DNA of 64,000 nt from Thermodesulforhabdus norvegica. GTDB lineage: Bacteria; Desulfobacterota; Syntrophobacteria; Syntrophobacterales; Thermodesulforhabdaceae. Both the position numbers and the translations under genes were made by a program. The notes below the pieces were generated by a model. It saw only the letters and a list, made by a program, of their open reading frames with translations, had not been told where the DNA came from and did not search any database. This document shows, piece by piece, positions 17,113 to 25,419 of this stretch. The DNA lies in NCBI RefSeq assembly GCF_900114975.1, contig NZ_FOUU01000001.1, forward strand, positions 62,001 through 126,000, in the 5' to 3' direction. Positions within the stretch are counted from its first letter, which is position 1, and every line of letters begins with the position of its first letter.

Positions 17113-17136
17113 GGAGGATGGGCCTTTCCATCCTCC
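17113..17136 (+). other. Intercistronic hairpin
   Basis: GGAGGATGG pairs perfectly with CCATCCTCC around a six-base loop, between the TauE/SafE gene and the next gene. No T run follows, so it is more likely an RNA-stability or partial-termination element than a true terminator. Confidence 0.6.
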
Positions 17137-17158
17137 CCTTCAGGAGGGAATAAACACA

Positions 17159-17779
17159 ATGCATGCCCTTTACATGTGGCTGGATTCTTACCTGATTGAG
17201 CTCTACAGAATCATTGATGACCCGATCTACGCTTTCTTTCTGGGAACCTTTCTACTTGCAGCTCTGGCGGTTTTTATAGGTCAATTCTCCATATCGCTGG
17301 CCTTCCTGGCAAATCGACGATACATGGAAAGGCTGGGAGAAGAACTCACCAGATGGAATAACCTTTCTCTGGAAGCTCTCGCTATGGGAGACCGCAAGGC
17401 CTACGAAGGCGCCAATAATCAGGCAAACGAAGCTTTCGGAAAGCTATTTTTCCTGTCGGTGGCGCATTCCGCCGCATCCCTGTGGCCTGCGCCTTTCTTC
17501 CTGGGATGGATGCAGATAAGGTTTTCCGGGATCGAATTTCCCCTCCCCTTTTCGCTACCCTTTGTGGGATCAACCGTGGGCTTTGCCTTCTTTTTCATCG
17601 CCTTCTTTGCCATATGCCACATAACCTTCGGAAAGCTCCAGCCCCACTTGCCCTACTTCGGAAGGATATATGCACTCCTCAAGGTTTATGACAGGGAGAA
17701 AAAACGCAGGAAAGACATTTCCAGGAAGGCTTCAGAAGAAGCAGGTGGAGAACGGATCCCCCACCCGCTTTCTCAATAA
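17159..17779 (+). CDS. Integral membrane protein of unknown function
   Basis: A 206-residue protein with about three strong hydrophobic segments (residues 23-50, 100-120 and 135-160) and a charged C-terminal tail rich in Lys, Arg and Glu. The start is ATG at 17159 behind CAGGAGGG. I recognise no domain. It directly follows the TauE/SafE permease and probably shares its transcript, so it may be an accessory membrane subunit. It ends 6 bases from the convergent CoA-disulfide-reductase gene. Confidence 0.7.
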   Translation: MHALYMWLDSYLIELYRIIDDPIYAFFLGTFLLAALAVFIGQFSISLAFLANRRYMERLGEELTRWNNLSLEALAMGDRKAYEGANNQANEAFGKLFFLSVAHSAASLWPAPFFLGWMQIRFSGIEFPLPFSLPFVGSTVGFAFFFIAFFAICHITFGKLQPHLPYFGRIYALLKVYDREKKRRKDISRKASEEAGGERIPHPLSQ

Positions 17780-17784
17780 GCCTT

Positions 17785-19488
17785 CTACGATGTTTCGAGA
17801 TCGAAGGGCCAGGCTACAATTCCACCTTCGATAAACCAGACCCTTTCAAATCCGGCAGCATTAAGGATTCGCTGGGCTTCATAGCCTCTCATGCTTACCT
17901 TGCAGAAGGCCAGAATGTCCCTGTCTCTGGGCAGCTCCGAGATTCTTTCTCTAAGAGCCCCCAGGGGTATGTGAACAACCCGATCGTCGGGTATCCTTAC
18001 TTCCGAAAACTCCTGCGGCGTTCTCACATCCAGAAGCAGGAGATCCTTCTTCTCATCCATCCACCGCTTTGCTTCAAGGGGGTTTAATCCTTTAGCAAAA
18101 CCGTTCAACTTATTAAGAAGCACATGGGCTGCCGTTATGATGGGATCCAGAGGAGGCGAATAGGGGGGAGCATAGGCAAGATCAAGATAAGCCAGCTTGT
18201 CCAGCGTGGCATCGAGGGACAGAGCCGTTGCCACCACATCTATTCTGCGGGCAACATCTCCGGGACCCACAATCTGAACCCCGACAATCTTACGATAACG
18301 CTTTGAGGCGGTAAGTTTTATCACGAGAGGTTTGGCTCCCATGTAATGGGGCTTATCCGGCCCAGCCCAGATGACCGATTCCACATCGTAGTTCATGTCG
18401 GTAGCGTTTTTCTCCGTAAGTCCCGTACGCCCCGCCGTATAGTCAAAAACCTTACAGATACTGGTACAGGCCACACCGGGAAAAGGAGTGGGAAGTCCGG
18501 CTATGTGGTTTGCGATAATTCGGCCGTGCTTGTTTGCAGTGGAACCCAGGGGAATGTAAAGGTATTCTCCGGTTATCGGAGAAACATACTGGTTCAGGGC
18601 ACAATCTCCACCCGCATAGATGTCAGGATCGTTCGTCTGACAATAGGCATTCACAAGAATTCCGCCTCTGGGATGGCACGCCAGATTTGCCGCTCTGGCC
18701 AGTTCATCGTTAGGCCTCACGCCGGTCGCAACAACAACAAGATCGGCGGGAATCTCTCGCTTCTCCGTCTTCACAGACTCGACAGAGTCTTTCCCACCAA
18801 TCTCAAGCACTTTTTCCCCGGTATAGACACGAACCCCCTTGCTCCTTACATGCTTTTCAACCAGAAGCGCCAGTTCCAGATCAAGAAACTGGGGAAAGAT
18901 CTGATCGAACATTTCCACAACAGAAACCTCCAGCCCGATCGAGGCGAGAGCCTCTGCCATCTCGATGCCGATATATCCGGCACCAACGACGACGGCCTTC
19001 TTTGAGCTCGAGTTCAGCGCTGCATCACGAATTTTTCTGGCATCCTCCGGGGTCCTGACGAAAAAGACATTTTTGAGATCGATTCCCTTCACGGGCGGTT
19101 TTATGGGAGATGCACCCGTAGCCAGAACGAGACGGTCGTAAGGTATTTCATCTTCTTTCCCGTCGTTGAGGTCCCTTACTCTTACAACCTTACGCTCCCT
19201 GTCGATAGAAAAGACTTCCTTACGGGTGAGAACCCTTACGCCCTTGGCTTTTTCAAAAAAGGCGGCAGTGCGCCTGACACCGACGGGGGTTTCCGTAAGC
19301 ATTTCCACTTCAGGGAACAGCCCTTCCACATAGTAAGGAATTCCGCAGGCACCGTAGGAAATGTGATCTCCCCTTTCCAGAACCGTGATCTCGGCATCGG
19401 GTAAAAGCCTCCTTAGCCTGCAGGCTACTTTTGGCCCACAGGCGACGGCCCCGACAATTACAACCTTCAACGGCCCATTACCACCCAT
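17785..19488 (-). CDS. CoA-disulfide-reductase-type flavoprotein fused to rhodanese
   Basis: Residues 1-440 form a pyridine-nucleotide disulfide oxidoreductase. They show an FAD-binding start VVIVGAVACGPKVA, the SYGACGIPYY redox site with a single active Cys, and an NAD site VVVGAGYIGIEMAEALA. The last 100 residues are a rhodanese domain with the Cys loop CKVSMRGY. CoADR-Rhd fusions reduce CoA disulfides, persulfides or polysulfides with NAD(P)H. The chosen start at 19488 has AGGAGGAGG; the frame extends 17 codons further without support. The second Gly of the usual GxGxxG reads GAVACG, a modest deviation. It fits with the sulfur genes nearby. Confidence 0.87.
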   Translation of the reverse strand: MGGNGPLKVVIVGAVACGPKVACRLRRLLPDAEITVLERGDHISYGACGIPYYVEGLFPEVEMLTETPVGVRRTAAFFEKAKGVRVLTRKEVFSIDRERKVVRVRDLNDGKEDEIPYDRLVLATGASPIKPPVKGIDLKNVFFVRTPEDARKIRDAALNSSSKKAVVVGAGYIGIEMAEALASIGLEVSVVEMFDQIFPQFLDLELALLVEKHVRSKGVRVYTGEKVLEIGGKDSVESVKTEKREIPADLVVVATGVRPNDELARAANLACHPRGGILVNAYCQTNDPDIYAGGDCALNQYVSPITGEYLYIPLGSTANKHGRIIANHIAGLPTPFPGVACTSICKVFDYTAGRTGLTEKNATDMNYDVESVIWAGPDKPHYMGAKPLVIKLTASKRYRKIVGVQIVGPGDVARRIDVVATALSLDATLDKLAYLDLAYAPPYSPPLDPIITAAHVLLNKLNGFAKGLNPLEAKRWMDEKKDLLLLDVRTPQEFSEVRIPDDRVVHIPLGALRERISELPRDRDILAFCKVSMRGYEAQRILNAAGFERVWFIEGGIVAWPFDLETS

Positions 19489-19657
19489 AATGACCTCCTC
19501 CTGATCTCGAATAACGACCGCTTTACCGATACAGAACATGTCACCAGATGGTTAACACAGGCCTTGAGATTTTGCAAAAGTAATGTTAAATGATGTTACC
19601 ATAACGGGTGCAGGTACGGTTGCTCAAAGAGTTTTCTCTCAAAAGGAGCGTACCATC

Positions 19658-20476
19658 ATGAGAACAGAATTACCGGAGCTCCTGGCAATCGATTCTCACT
19701 GCCATGCCGACATCATGAACTCCCTGGTGCCAGAATTTTTTGACACTTACCACAGAATGCGGGTTGGAGGGATAAGCTGGTCTTACGTCGAGGGTATTAA
19801 ATCTTATCGTCACTATCCTGAATACTGGAATCGGCTTAAGGAACTCTGCCAGAGACTCCGGCAACAGGGTCTGTTTTTTTATTACCTCGTGGGCATTCAC
19901 CCCCGCTGTATCCCTCCGGACCTCGACGGAACCTCTGGCCTTCCCCGGGAAGTCACCGAATCGATGCTTGAACACCTTTCGTCGCCCCTCTGCCTCGGCA
20001 TCGGAGAAATAGGCATCGATACGGGTTCAGAAAGAGAGGAGCGCATCTTCCGGCTACAACTTGAATGGGCAGAAGAACAGGTGGTTCCCGGAAAGCGTGT
20101 AGGGATACACACTCCCAGGCAGAATAAGAAGGATATAACAAGGCGGATTCTCGATATCTTATCCTACTACGAACCCCTTCATCCCTTTACGGTCATAGAC
20201 CACGTAACCCCCGAAACCTTCCCTTACGTGCACGAACAGGGTCTGGTTGCCGGACTGACTCTGCAGGAAGGCAAGTGTTCCAAGAAGGACCTGATAACGA
20301 TGCTTGAGCGGCACGGAGACGCCCTCAAAGGGTTAATGCTTAACAGCGACGGTGCCAGGTCTATTTCGAAACCCTTCTTTGATTTTATTTGCGATAGATC
20401 ATTCCCCGACGAAGAGCTGAAAAAAGGGCTTTTACGGGATCACTGTTTAAATTTCTTCGCAATAAGAGACCGTTGA
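19658..20476 (+). CDS. TatD-like metal-dependent hydrolase
   Basis: A 272-residue protein with the amidohydrolase-type opening DSHCHAD, a GIHPR segment, a GEIGID metal site, an IHTPR histidine motif, and an NSDG near the end. This is the TatD/YcfH-like pattern of DNases and related phosphoesterases in the TIM-barrel superfamily. The start at 19658 has AAGGAG; the longer frame from 19583 lacks one. It is monocistronic or the first of two with the CGGC protein 31 bases downstream. Confidence 0.8.
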   Translation: MRTELPELLAIDSHCHADIMNSLVPEFFDTYHRMRVGGISWSYVEGIKSYRHYPEYWNRLKELCQRLRQQGLFFYYLVGIHPRCIPPDLDGTSGLPREVTESMLEHLSSPLCLGIGEIGIDTGSEREERIFRLQLEWAEEQVVPGKRVGIHTPRQNKKDITRRILDILSYYEPLHPFTVIDHVTPETFPYVHEQGLVAGLTLQEGKCSKKDLITMLERHGDALKGLMLNSDGARSISKPFFDFICDRSFPDEELKKGLLRDHCLNFFAIRDR

Positions 20477-20507
20477 CTGTTAACCACAGAGAAGGAGGAA
20501 GGAGGCA

Positions 20508-20852
20508 ATGAAAAAAGTGGCAATTCTTAGCTGCGGGCAATACATGGACAGCGGTTACGGTTGTCCGGGTGAATGGCGCTGTTACAAGGCGGCCGCTCTT
20601 GGAGAAGGCAAATTCGACGAGCCTTCTCAGGTTGTCTTCTGGATTGCCTGTGAATGTCCCGGCAAAACCGTTATTCCCAATACCAAGATGGCCATGAAGC
20701 TTTCCGAGATGAAACCCGAGGCAATCTACATGAGCACCTGCATGGTTGGGTCCTTTCCGGGATGTCCTCATTACAAGCCCGAAGAAATGGCCCAAAAGCT
20801 TCAGGACACTTTCGGTATACCTGTGATTATGGGAACCCATGAATATACCTAG
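20508..20852 (+). CDS. CGGC-domain metal-binding protein
   Basis: The 114-residue protein has eight cysteines, including an N-terminal SCGQYMDSGYGCPG, CECPGK in the middle, and CMVGSFPGCPHY near the end. This matches the CGGC-domain family, thought to bind metal or act in anaerobic stress, though biochemical roles are not established. The start has GAAGGAGG. A GC-rich hairpin lies just after the gene. Confidence 0.75.
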   Translation: MKKVAILSCGQYMDSGYGCPGEWRCYKAAALGEGKFDEPSQVVFWIACECPGKTVIPNTKMAMKLSEMKPEAIYMSTCMVGSFPGCPHYKPEEMAQKLQDTFGIPVIMGTHEYT

Positions 20853-20863
20853 AAACCCGGAAC

Positions 20864-20891
20864 GCCCCCGTTAGGGTCAACCGGCGGGGGC
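20864..20891 (+). terminator. Possible terminator hairpin
   Basis: GCCCCCG pairs with CGGGGGC around a 14-base loop after the CGGC gene. No T tract follows, so this may be a weak or Rho-assisted end. Confidence 0.4.
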
Positions 20892-21009
20892 TCCTGTCAA
20901 ATCCAGCCCGGATTTCAGCAAGTCCTCAATAAGCCTTCACGAAAAGCCTCTGTTGTATAATTAAACACCTTTTGTGACAATTTTCTCTTGAATATTCAAA
21001 CACTTACAG

Positions 21010-21038
21010 TTGACTAGACGCACCGAGATGAGTAATTT
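21010..21038 (+). promoter_or_regulatory. Candidate sigma-70 promoter of the Tmc-like operon
   Basis: TTGACT and TAATTT are separated by exactly 17 bases, about 40 bases before the first gene of the redox operon. Upstream, TTGAATATTCAA (20988-20999) is a 12-bp perfect palindrome and could be a regulator site. Confidence 0.5.
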
Positions 21039-21077
21039 CCCTGCAACGGCTATCTCAAGCTCAGGAGGGGATGTATC

Positions 21078-21743
21078 ATGAACTGGGAATCTCTCTATGA
21101 TTTTCTTTTGTCCCGGGGTACCTGGATTGCTTTCGGTGTATGCATTGTCGGGCTGTGTTTCCGATGTATTTATCTCTACGCCCTGAGTCTGGATCGGGAC
21201 AGGGTTTTTTACAATCACTTCTCGGTCTCGTGGGCTCTCAAATCCATCTTTGCCTGGCTTGTTCCTTTGGGAAGCCGGGGCTGGCGACAGCAGCCTTTGT
21301 TTTCCCTTGCCTTCTTTTTCTTTCATCTGACCTTTATCCTGGTTCCTTTATTCCTGAATGCCCATAACATACTGTGGGAAAATGCTTGGGGAGTAAGCCT
21401 GCCATCGCTTAACGATACAGTTGCAGACTGGTTAACGGTGGTCTTTATCGTGTCGGCCCTTGTGCTTCTGGGGCGGAGGATTCTAAGGCCTGAGGTCAGG
21501 TTTCTTACCACCTGGTGGGACTATACCTTACTGCTCCTGTGTTCTCTTCCCTTTATAACCGGTTTTATGGCCTACCATCGCATAGGACCTTATGGGCCCG
21601 TAATGGTTTTGCATCTCCTTTCTGCCGAGGTATTGCTTGCAATCATTCCTTTCACGAAGCTCGCCCATGTAGTCCTGTACTTTTTTACACGGGCCTTTAT
21701 CGGGGCTGAAATGGGCGCACGCCGTGGAGCACGCTGCTGGTAA
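21078..21743 (+). CDS. tmcC: Tmc-like membrane subunit (cytochrome b / NarI-like), TmcC type
   Basis: The 221-residue protein has five hydrophobic segments and paired His residues in FFFHLTFIL and VLHLLSAEV that could bind heme b, as in the NarI/HdrE/TmcC family. It would anchor the complex in the inner membrane and exchange electrons with quinone. It is the first gene of a tight four-gene operon whose next member is a large HdrD-like Fe-S protein. The family call rests mainly on this context. Confidence 0.78.
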   Translation: MNWESLYDFLLSRGTWIAFGVCIVGLCFRCIYLYALSLDRDRVFYNHFSVSWALKSIFAWLVPLGSRGWRQQPLFSLAFFFFHLTFILVPLFLNAHNILWENAWGVSLPSLNDTVADWLTVVFIVSALVLLGRRILRPEVRFLTTWWDYTLLLLCSLPFITGFMAYHRIGPYGPVMVLHLLSAEVLLAIIPFTKLAHVVLYFFTRAFIGAEMGARRGARCW

Positions 21744-21767
21744 AACAACCGCCTTCGGAGGGATCTC

Positions 21768-23093
21768 ATGACGGGAGAAGGAATTCGAATTAATCCTTCT
21801 GTAATCAAAGAAATACTCGACCAGAACAACGGAGCAAGGATAAGGACATGGCTCAGCATATGCTCCCGCTGCGGGCTCTGTGCTGAATCATGTTTTTTCT
21901 ATCTGGCCAACAATAAAGACCTTCGCTTCTCGCCGGCCTATAAATTCCACAGAACCCTTGGAACTCTTTACAAAAAGAAAGGCAAGGTGGACGAAAAATT
22001 TCTGCAGGAGTGTCTGGATATTGCCTGGGGTGAATGTACCACTTGCAAGAGATGCTCCATGTATTGCCCCTTCGGTATAGACATTGCCTCGATGATTTCT
22101 CTGGTGCGAACCATCTGCTACAGCCAGGGGTTTGTTCCGGAAGGGCTCGCAAGGACTTTGCCCAATTACCGTCAATTCGGGAATCAGATGGCCGTAACGG
22201 CGGAAGACCTCGTGGAAACCTGTGAATGGATGGCCGAAGAGGCCCGTGATGAGATAAAGGGCGTGGAGATTCCCATAGACCTTGCCGGTGCCCGGTACAT
22301 GTACACCATAAATCCCAGAGAGGTTATGTTTTATCCTCAGGACCTCGCCATGGCGGCTCAGATTTTCAGGGTCGCCGGAGAAAGCTGGACCATTCCAACC
22401 TCAGGGTGGGACTGTACAAATCTGGCGATGTATGCGGGGGATAAAAAACTGGCCGGTGAGGTCGTTGAGGCCATGTACAAAAAGGCCCGGGAACTCGGGG
22501 TGGAGGCCATACTCATAACCGAGTGTGGCCATGCCTTCAGATCCGCCGCCTTTGAAGGACCTTACCTTGCCGGCTACCGAAACGGAAAGCCCCCCGTTCC
22601 CGTAAAGCACTCCGTCGAGCTTTTTTACGAATACCTCAGAGACGGAAAAATCAAGATAGATCCTGCAAAGAAAATAGATGTCCCTATCACCTATCAGGAT
22701 CCCTGCAATGTCAGCAGAAACGGGGGCCTCTGGGAACAGGGACGGGAAATCATGCGCTACATTGCCGAGGACTTTCGAGACATGTCCCCTAACAGGGATC
22801 ACAATCACTGCTGTGGTGGAGGTGGTGGTTTTATTCCCATGGGAGGCCCATTTCGTAAGAGGCGCATGATTTCGGGAAGGGTAAAGGCAGAACAAATCAG
22901 AGCAACAGGGGCAAAGATTGTAGTTACGCCCTGCCATAATTGCTACGACCAGATAAACGACCTGAACAAAGAATACAATCTTGGCGTAAGGGTCGTATCC
23001 CTTAAAGAGCTTATTGTTGAAACAATGTTCGTACCGGAGGAATTAAGGCCCGACGAGCAACAACGGGAAGAATCATCATCAGATGAGGTATAA
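21768..23093 (+). CDS. tmcB: HdrD-like Fe-S subunit of the Tmc complex (TmcB type)
   Basis: The 441-residue protein has two 4Fe-4S sites (C32/C35/C38/C42 and C90/C93/C96/C100). Its C-terminal CCG-domain cysteines occur as NHCCGGGGG with a later TPCHNC. An earlier WDC..ECGH pair looks like a degenerate first CCG domain. This layout is that of HdrD and TmcB, the cytoplasmic side of a transmembrane redox complex. It should take electrons from the membrane subunit and pass them to a cytoplasmic disulfide or other acceptor. Spacing to tmcC is 24 bases, to the next gene 3. Confidence 0.87.
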   Translation: MTGEGIRINPSVIKEILDQNNGARIRTWLSICSRCGLCAESCFFYLANNKDLRFSPAYKFHRTLGTLYKKKGKVDEKFLQECLDIAWGECTTCKRCSMYCPFGIDIASMISLVRTICYSQGFVPEGLARTLPNYRQFGNQMAVTAEDLVETCEWMAEEARDEIKGVEIPIDLAGARYMYTINPREVMFYPQDLAMAAQIFRVAGESWTIPTSGWDCTNLAMYAGDKKLAGEVVEAMYKKARELGVEAILITECGHAFRSAAFEGPYLAGYRNGKPPVPVKHSVELFYEYLRDGKIKIDPAKKIDVPITYQDPCNVSRNGGLWEQGREIMRYIAEDFRDMSPNRDHNHCCGGGGGFIPMGGPFRKRRMISGRVKAEQIRATGAKIVVTPCHNCYDQINDLNKEYNLGVRVVSLKELIVETMFVPEELRPDEQQREESSSDEV

Positions 23094-23096
23094 GCA

Positions 23097-23783
23097 ATGA
23101 ATTGCCCGGTTTGCGGAGAAGAAGTCAGGCGCGAAAAAAGTTATTGTGAAAGATGTGCTTTTGTATATCGCCCCGTCCCCGGCGAAGGTGAAGCGTCTTA
23201 CAGTAAACGCCTTGCACTGCACAAAGAAATGTGGGCTCATATCGAAAAATGCCCTCACACATCAGGCCCCCTCCCGGGGGAACACAAAATTCTGTTTTGC
23301 ACAGACCTTTACGCAAGTTCCGATTTTGCCTTTAAGGCCGCCGTTGATCTGGCCCGGGAGTGCAACGGAGAACTCATCGTTTTCCATGTGCTAGAATCCC
23401 GGCATCGCTACTCCGGACATGTGATCACGGCCGATGGGGAAACCTGGCCTTCCAGTGAAGTCTTTGAAAGACTCAAAAAAAGCCTGCACCAATACTACTC
23501 GGCTAAAATGGAGCCGGGAACTCCTGTGAAGATGCGCATTGAGGCCAAAGGCGGAATACCCTGGGTGGAAATCGTAAGGTTTGCCCGAAGGGAAAAGACA
23601 GACATGATAGTTATGGGGCCCTATTCGATAAAGGACCCTTCACAGAACGGGTTCAACCTCGAGAGGCCTCATCTGGGAGAGACCGCAAGTAAGGTGAGCC
23701 TCAGGGCTCATTGCCCGGTAGCCATCGTAACATCGCCGGACCAGAGGCTGAGCCTCGAGGAGACGACGAAGAAACAGGGATAA
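23097..23783 (+). CDS. Zinc ribbon fused to a universal stress protein (UspA) domain
   Basis: Residues 1-25 form a short ribbon (CPVCGEEVRREKSYCERC). From about residue 60 a UspA fold follows (ILFCTDLYASSDFAFKAAVDLA), with the VMGP...S nucleotide-loop region near the end. Usp domains often bind ATP and respond to energy stress. Its place inside the Tmc-like operon, three bases after tmcB and 40 before the cytochrome gene, suggests a regulatory or assembly role there. I do not know this gene from the described Tmc operons. Confidence 0.8.
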   Translation: MNCPVCGEEVRREKSYCERCAFVYRPVPGEGEASYSKRLALHKEMWAHIEKCPHTSGPLPGEHKILFCTDLYASSDFAFKAAVDLARECNGELIVFHVLESRHRYSGHVITADGETWPSSEVFERLKKSLHQYYSAKMEPGTPVKMRIEAKGGIPWVEIVRFARREKTDMIVMGPYSIKDPSQNGFNLERPHLGETASKVSLRAHCPVAIVTSPDQRLSLEETTKKQG

Positions 23784-23823
23784 AACTTGTGATGCTGTCG
23801 GACTTACGGAGGATGAAGATCCT

Positions 23824-24222
23824 ATGGGTGTTCAAAGACTTGTCGTGATAACCATCTCGGCAATCATGCTCATGACCCCGAGCGCGGCTCTTAAGGCGCA
23901 GGACGAGCAAATGCAACTAAAACATGACGCCCTGGCACCTCACAGGCGTTCTGTCGTAACCTTTCCCCACGCCCTGCATGAGGAAAAAATCGACTGCATC
24001 AGATGCCACCATGATTTCAACGAATACGGTGTCAATGTTGGCAGTGAGGGCGAGGCCTGCGGCTCCTGCCATGGGAATAAAGCGGGATTGCCCGGCCTCA
24101 GAGAAGCCTTTCACGGACAGTGCATTGAATGCCACAGGAAACTTTTGAGAAAAAAACTGCCCACCGGTCCCGTGCTATGTGCCGACTGCCACAGAGGCCA
24201 GGTTGGTGCGGAAGGCCATTAG
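23824..24222 (+). CDS. tmcA: Periplasmic tetraheme cytochrome c3-like protein (TmcA type)
   Basis: The 132-residue product has an N-terminal signal peptide ending near AALKAQ and four CxxCH heme sites (CIRCHH, CGSCHG, CIECHR and CADCHR). His residues at other positions would be distal ligands. In Desulfovibrio, TmcA is the periplasmic tetraheme that feeds electrons from hydrogenase or formate dehydrogenase into the Tmc membrane complex. Here it is the last gene rather than the first. The start has GGAGG nearby. Confidence 0.87.
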   Translation: MGVQRLVVITISAIMLMTPSAALKAQDEQMQLKHDALAPHRRSVVTFPHALHEEKIDCIRCHHDFNEYGVNVGSEGEACGSCHGNKAGLPGLREAFHGQCIECHRKLLRKKLPTGPVLCADCHRGQVGAEGH

Positions 24223-24224
24223 GT

Positions 24225-24944
24225 TCACTTTACCTGCAGGATTCTACCTGCATGGACAACACCGTGGCACCGGCAGGCGGTTGCTATTATAAGAGCCCGG
24301 CCTGCCGGAAGTTTCTTTGCCCATTCTTCAAGCAGGCGAAGATGTTTGGCGGGATAGCCCCCAATACCTGGTGCAAGCTGAAAACTACGGACAACTGCAC
24401 CGGCCCACCCGGTCGGGATGGAATCGGCAATCAGAGAAAACAGGTCAGGTTTCCTGGGTTCCTTTGTGTAAGTACATATACCGTCGGGTTCGGAGCAGTG
24501 GTCAGGGCACAGGAAGGTTGCATTGCTGGCAAAGATACAGTCGGCATCGTGGTGGAATGGGTTGGGTAATCTTCTGGATAGTTCCTCCGGCACGGGACAG
24601 GGCCCTATTCGAAAACCCGAGAGGGCGAGAACCCTGCTGAGCCACAGGTAGGCCAGATGGATCGGCACGGCGGGGATAATCCACGCTCCTTCATCCGGAG
24701 GATTTTCAACAAGATAGTCAATCCCATCCCCTGCAAATCCGGTAAAGTTTACTTTTTCCCTTCTTGCAAGATCGATAGCTTCTTTCCGGGCATCCACGAC
24801 CGTAAAAGAAAGGCTCGGATGCTTCTTGAAAAGCCTTTTCAGGGCTTTTCTGCCAAATTGACCCGCCCCGATCAGAACGACACCAGAAGCACCTTCCAGA
24901 GAATCGATATTTTCTTGTTCCCACAATCGAAGAATGGTATCCAT
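24225..24944 (-). CDS. Rossmann-like protein with Cys-rich insert, function unknown
   Basis: The N terminus reads VVLIGAGQFGRKALKRL, a dinucleotide-binding loop, with a following VVDARKEA strand end as in TrkA-like or KTN domains. The middle holds six cysteines, from DADCIFASNATFLCPDHC to DGICTYT and CRCHG at the end, possibly a metal or Fe-S site. I do not recognise the whole family. It is a single gene, convergent with tmcA across 2 bases and divergent from a DUF1992-type gene. Confidence 0.65.
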   Translation of the reverse strand: MDTILRLWEQENIDSLEGASGVVLIGAGQFGRKALKRLFKKHPSLSFTVVDARKEAIDLARREKVNFTGFAGDGIDYLVENPPDEGAWIIPAVPIHLAYLWLSRVLALSGFRIGPCPVPEELSRRLPNPFHHDADCIFASNATFLCPDHCSEPDGICTYTKEPRKPDLFSLIADSIPTGWAGAVVRSFQLAPGIGGYPAKHLRLLEEWAKKLPAGRALIIATACRCHGVVHAGRILQVK

Positions 24945-24996
24945 TAAAGGCTCCTATCTCCGAGAAAAACTTCACCACACGGTGGAGGACCTTCCC

Positions 24997-25410
24997 ATGA
25001 GTAATTTTTTTACCCTTTATGAAAAAATTGCAGAAGAAAGAATTCGAGAAGCCATGGAACGGGGCGAGTTTGACAACCTGCCCGGCAAAGGCAAACCAAT
25101 TGTTCTTGAAAACGACGGCCACATCGCACCCGAACTCCGGATAGCTTACAAGATTTTAAAAAACGCAGGATGTCTTCCTCCTGAAATGGAGATCAAAAAG
25201 GAAATTCAGACCACCGAGGAACTTCTTTCGGGGATAAAGGACACCCAGGAAAAGTATCGTCAGATAAAAAAGTTAAACTATCTGATAATGAAGCTGAACA
25301 CGATGCGCAGGGTTTCACCGCTTCTCGAGATGGGTCAGTATTATTACGAGAAAGTACTCGATCGAGTTGCACCACCTCGTAAAGAAGGACATGAAAACCG
25401 GGACAGTTGA
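24997..25410 (+). CDS. DUF1992 (DnaJC28-like) domain protein
   Basis: The 137-residue protein carries a DUF1992-type segment: ERIREAMERGEFDNLPGKGKPI, with the characteristic D-x-LPGKGKP. Its role in bacteria is unknown; eukaryotic relatives are DnaJC28 proteins. The chosen start at 24997 has GGTGGAGG; the frame runs 21 codons further upstream without a better site. It converges with the PBP gene across 9 bases. Confidence 0.82.
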   Translation: MSNFFTLYEKIAEERIREAMERGEFDNLPGKGKPIVLENDGHIAPELRIAYKILKNAGCLPPEMEIKKEIQTTEELLSGIKDTQEKYRQIKKLNYLIMKLNTMRRVSPLLEMGQYYYEKVLDRVAPPRKEGHENRDS

Positions 25411-25419
25411 AATTCTTAC

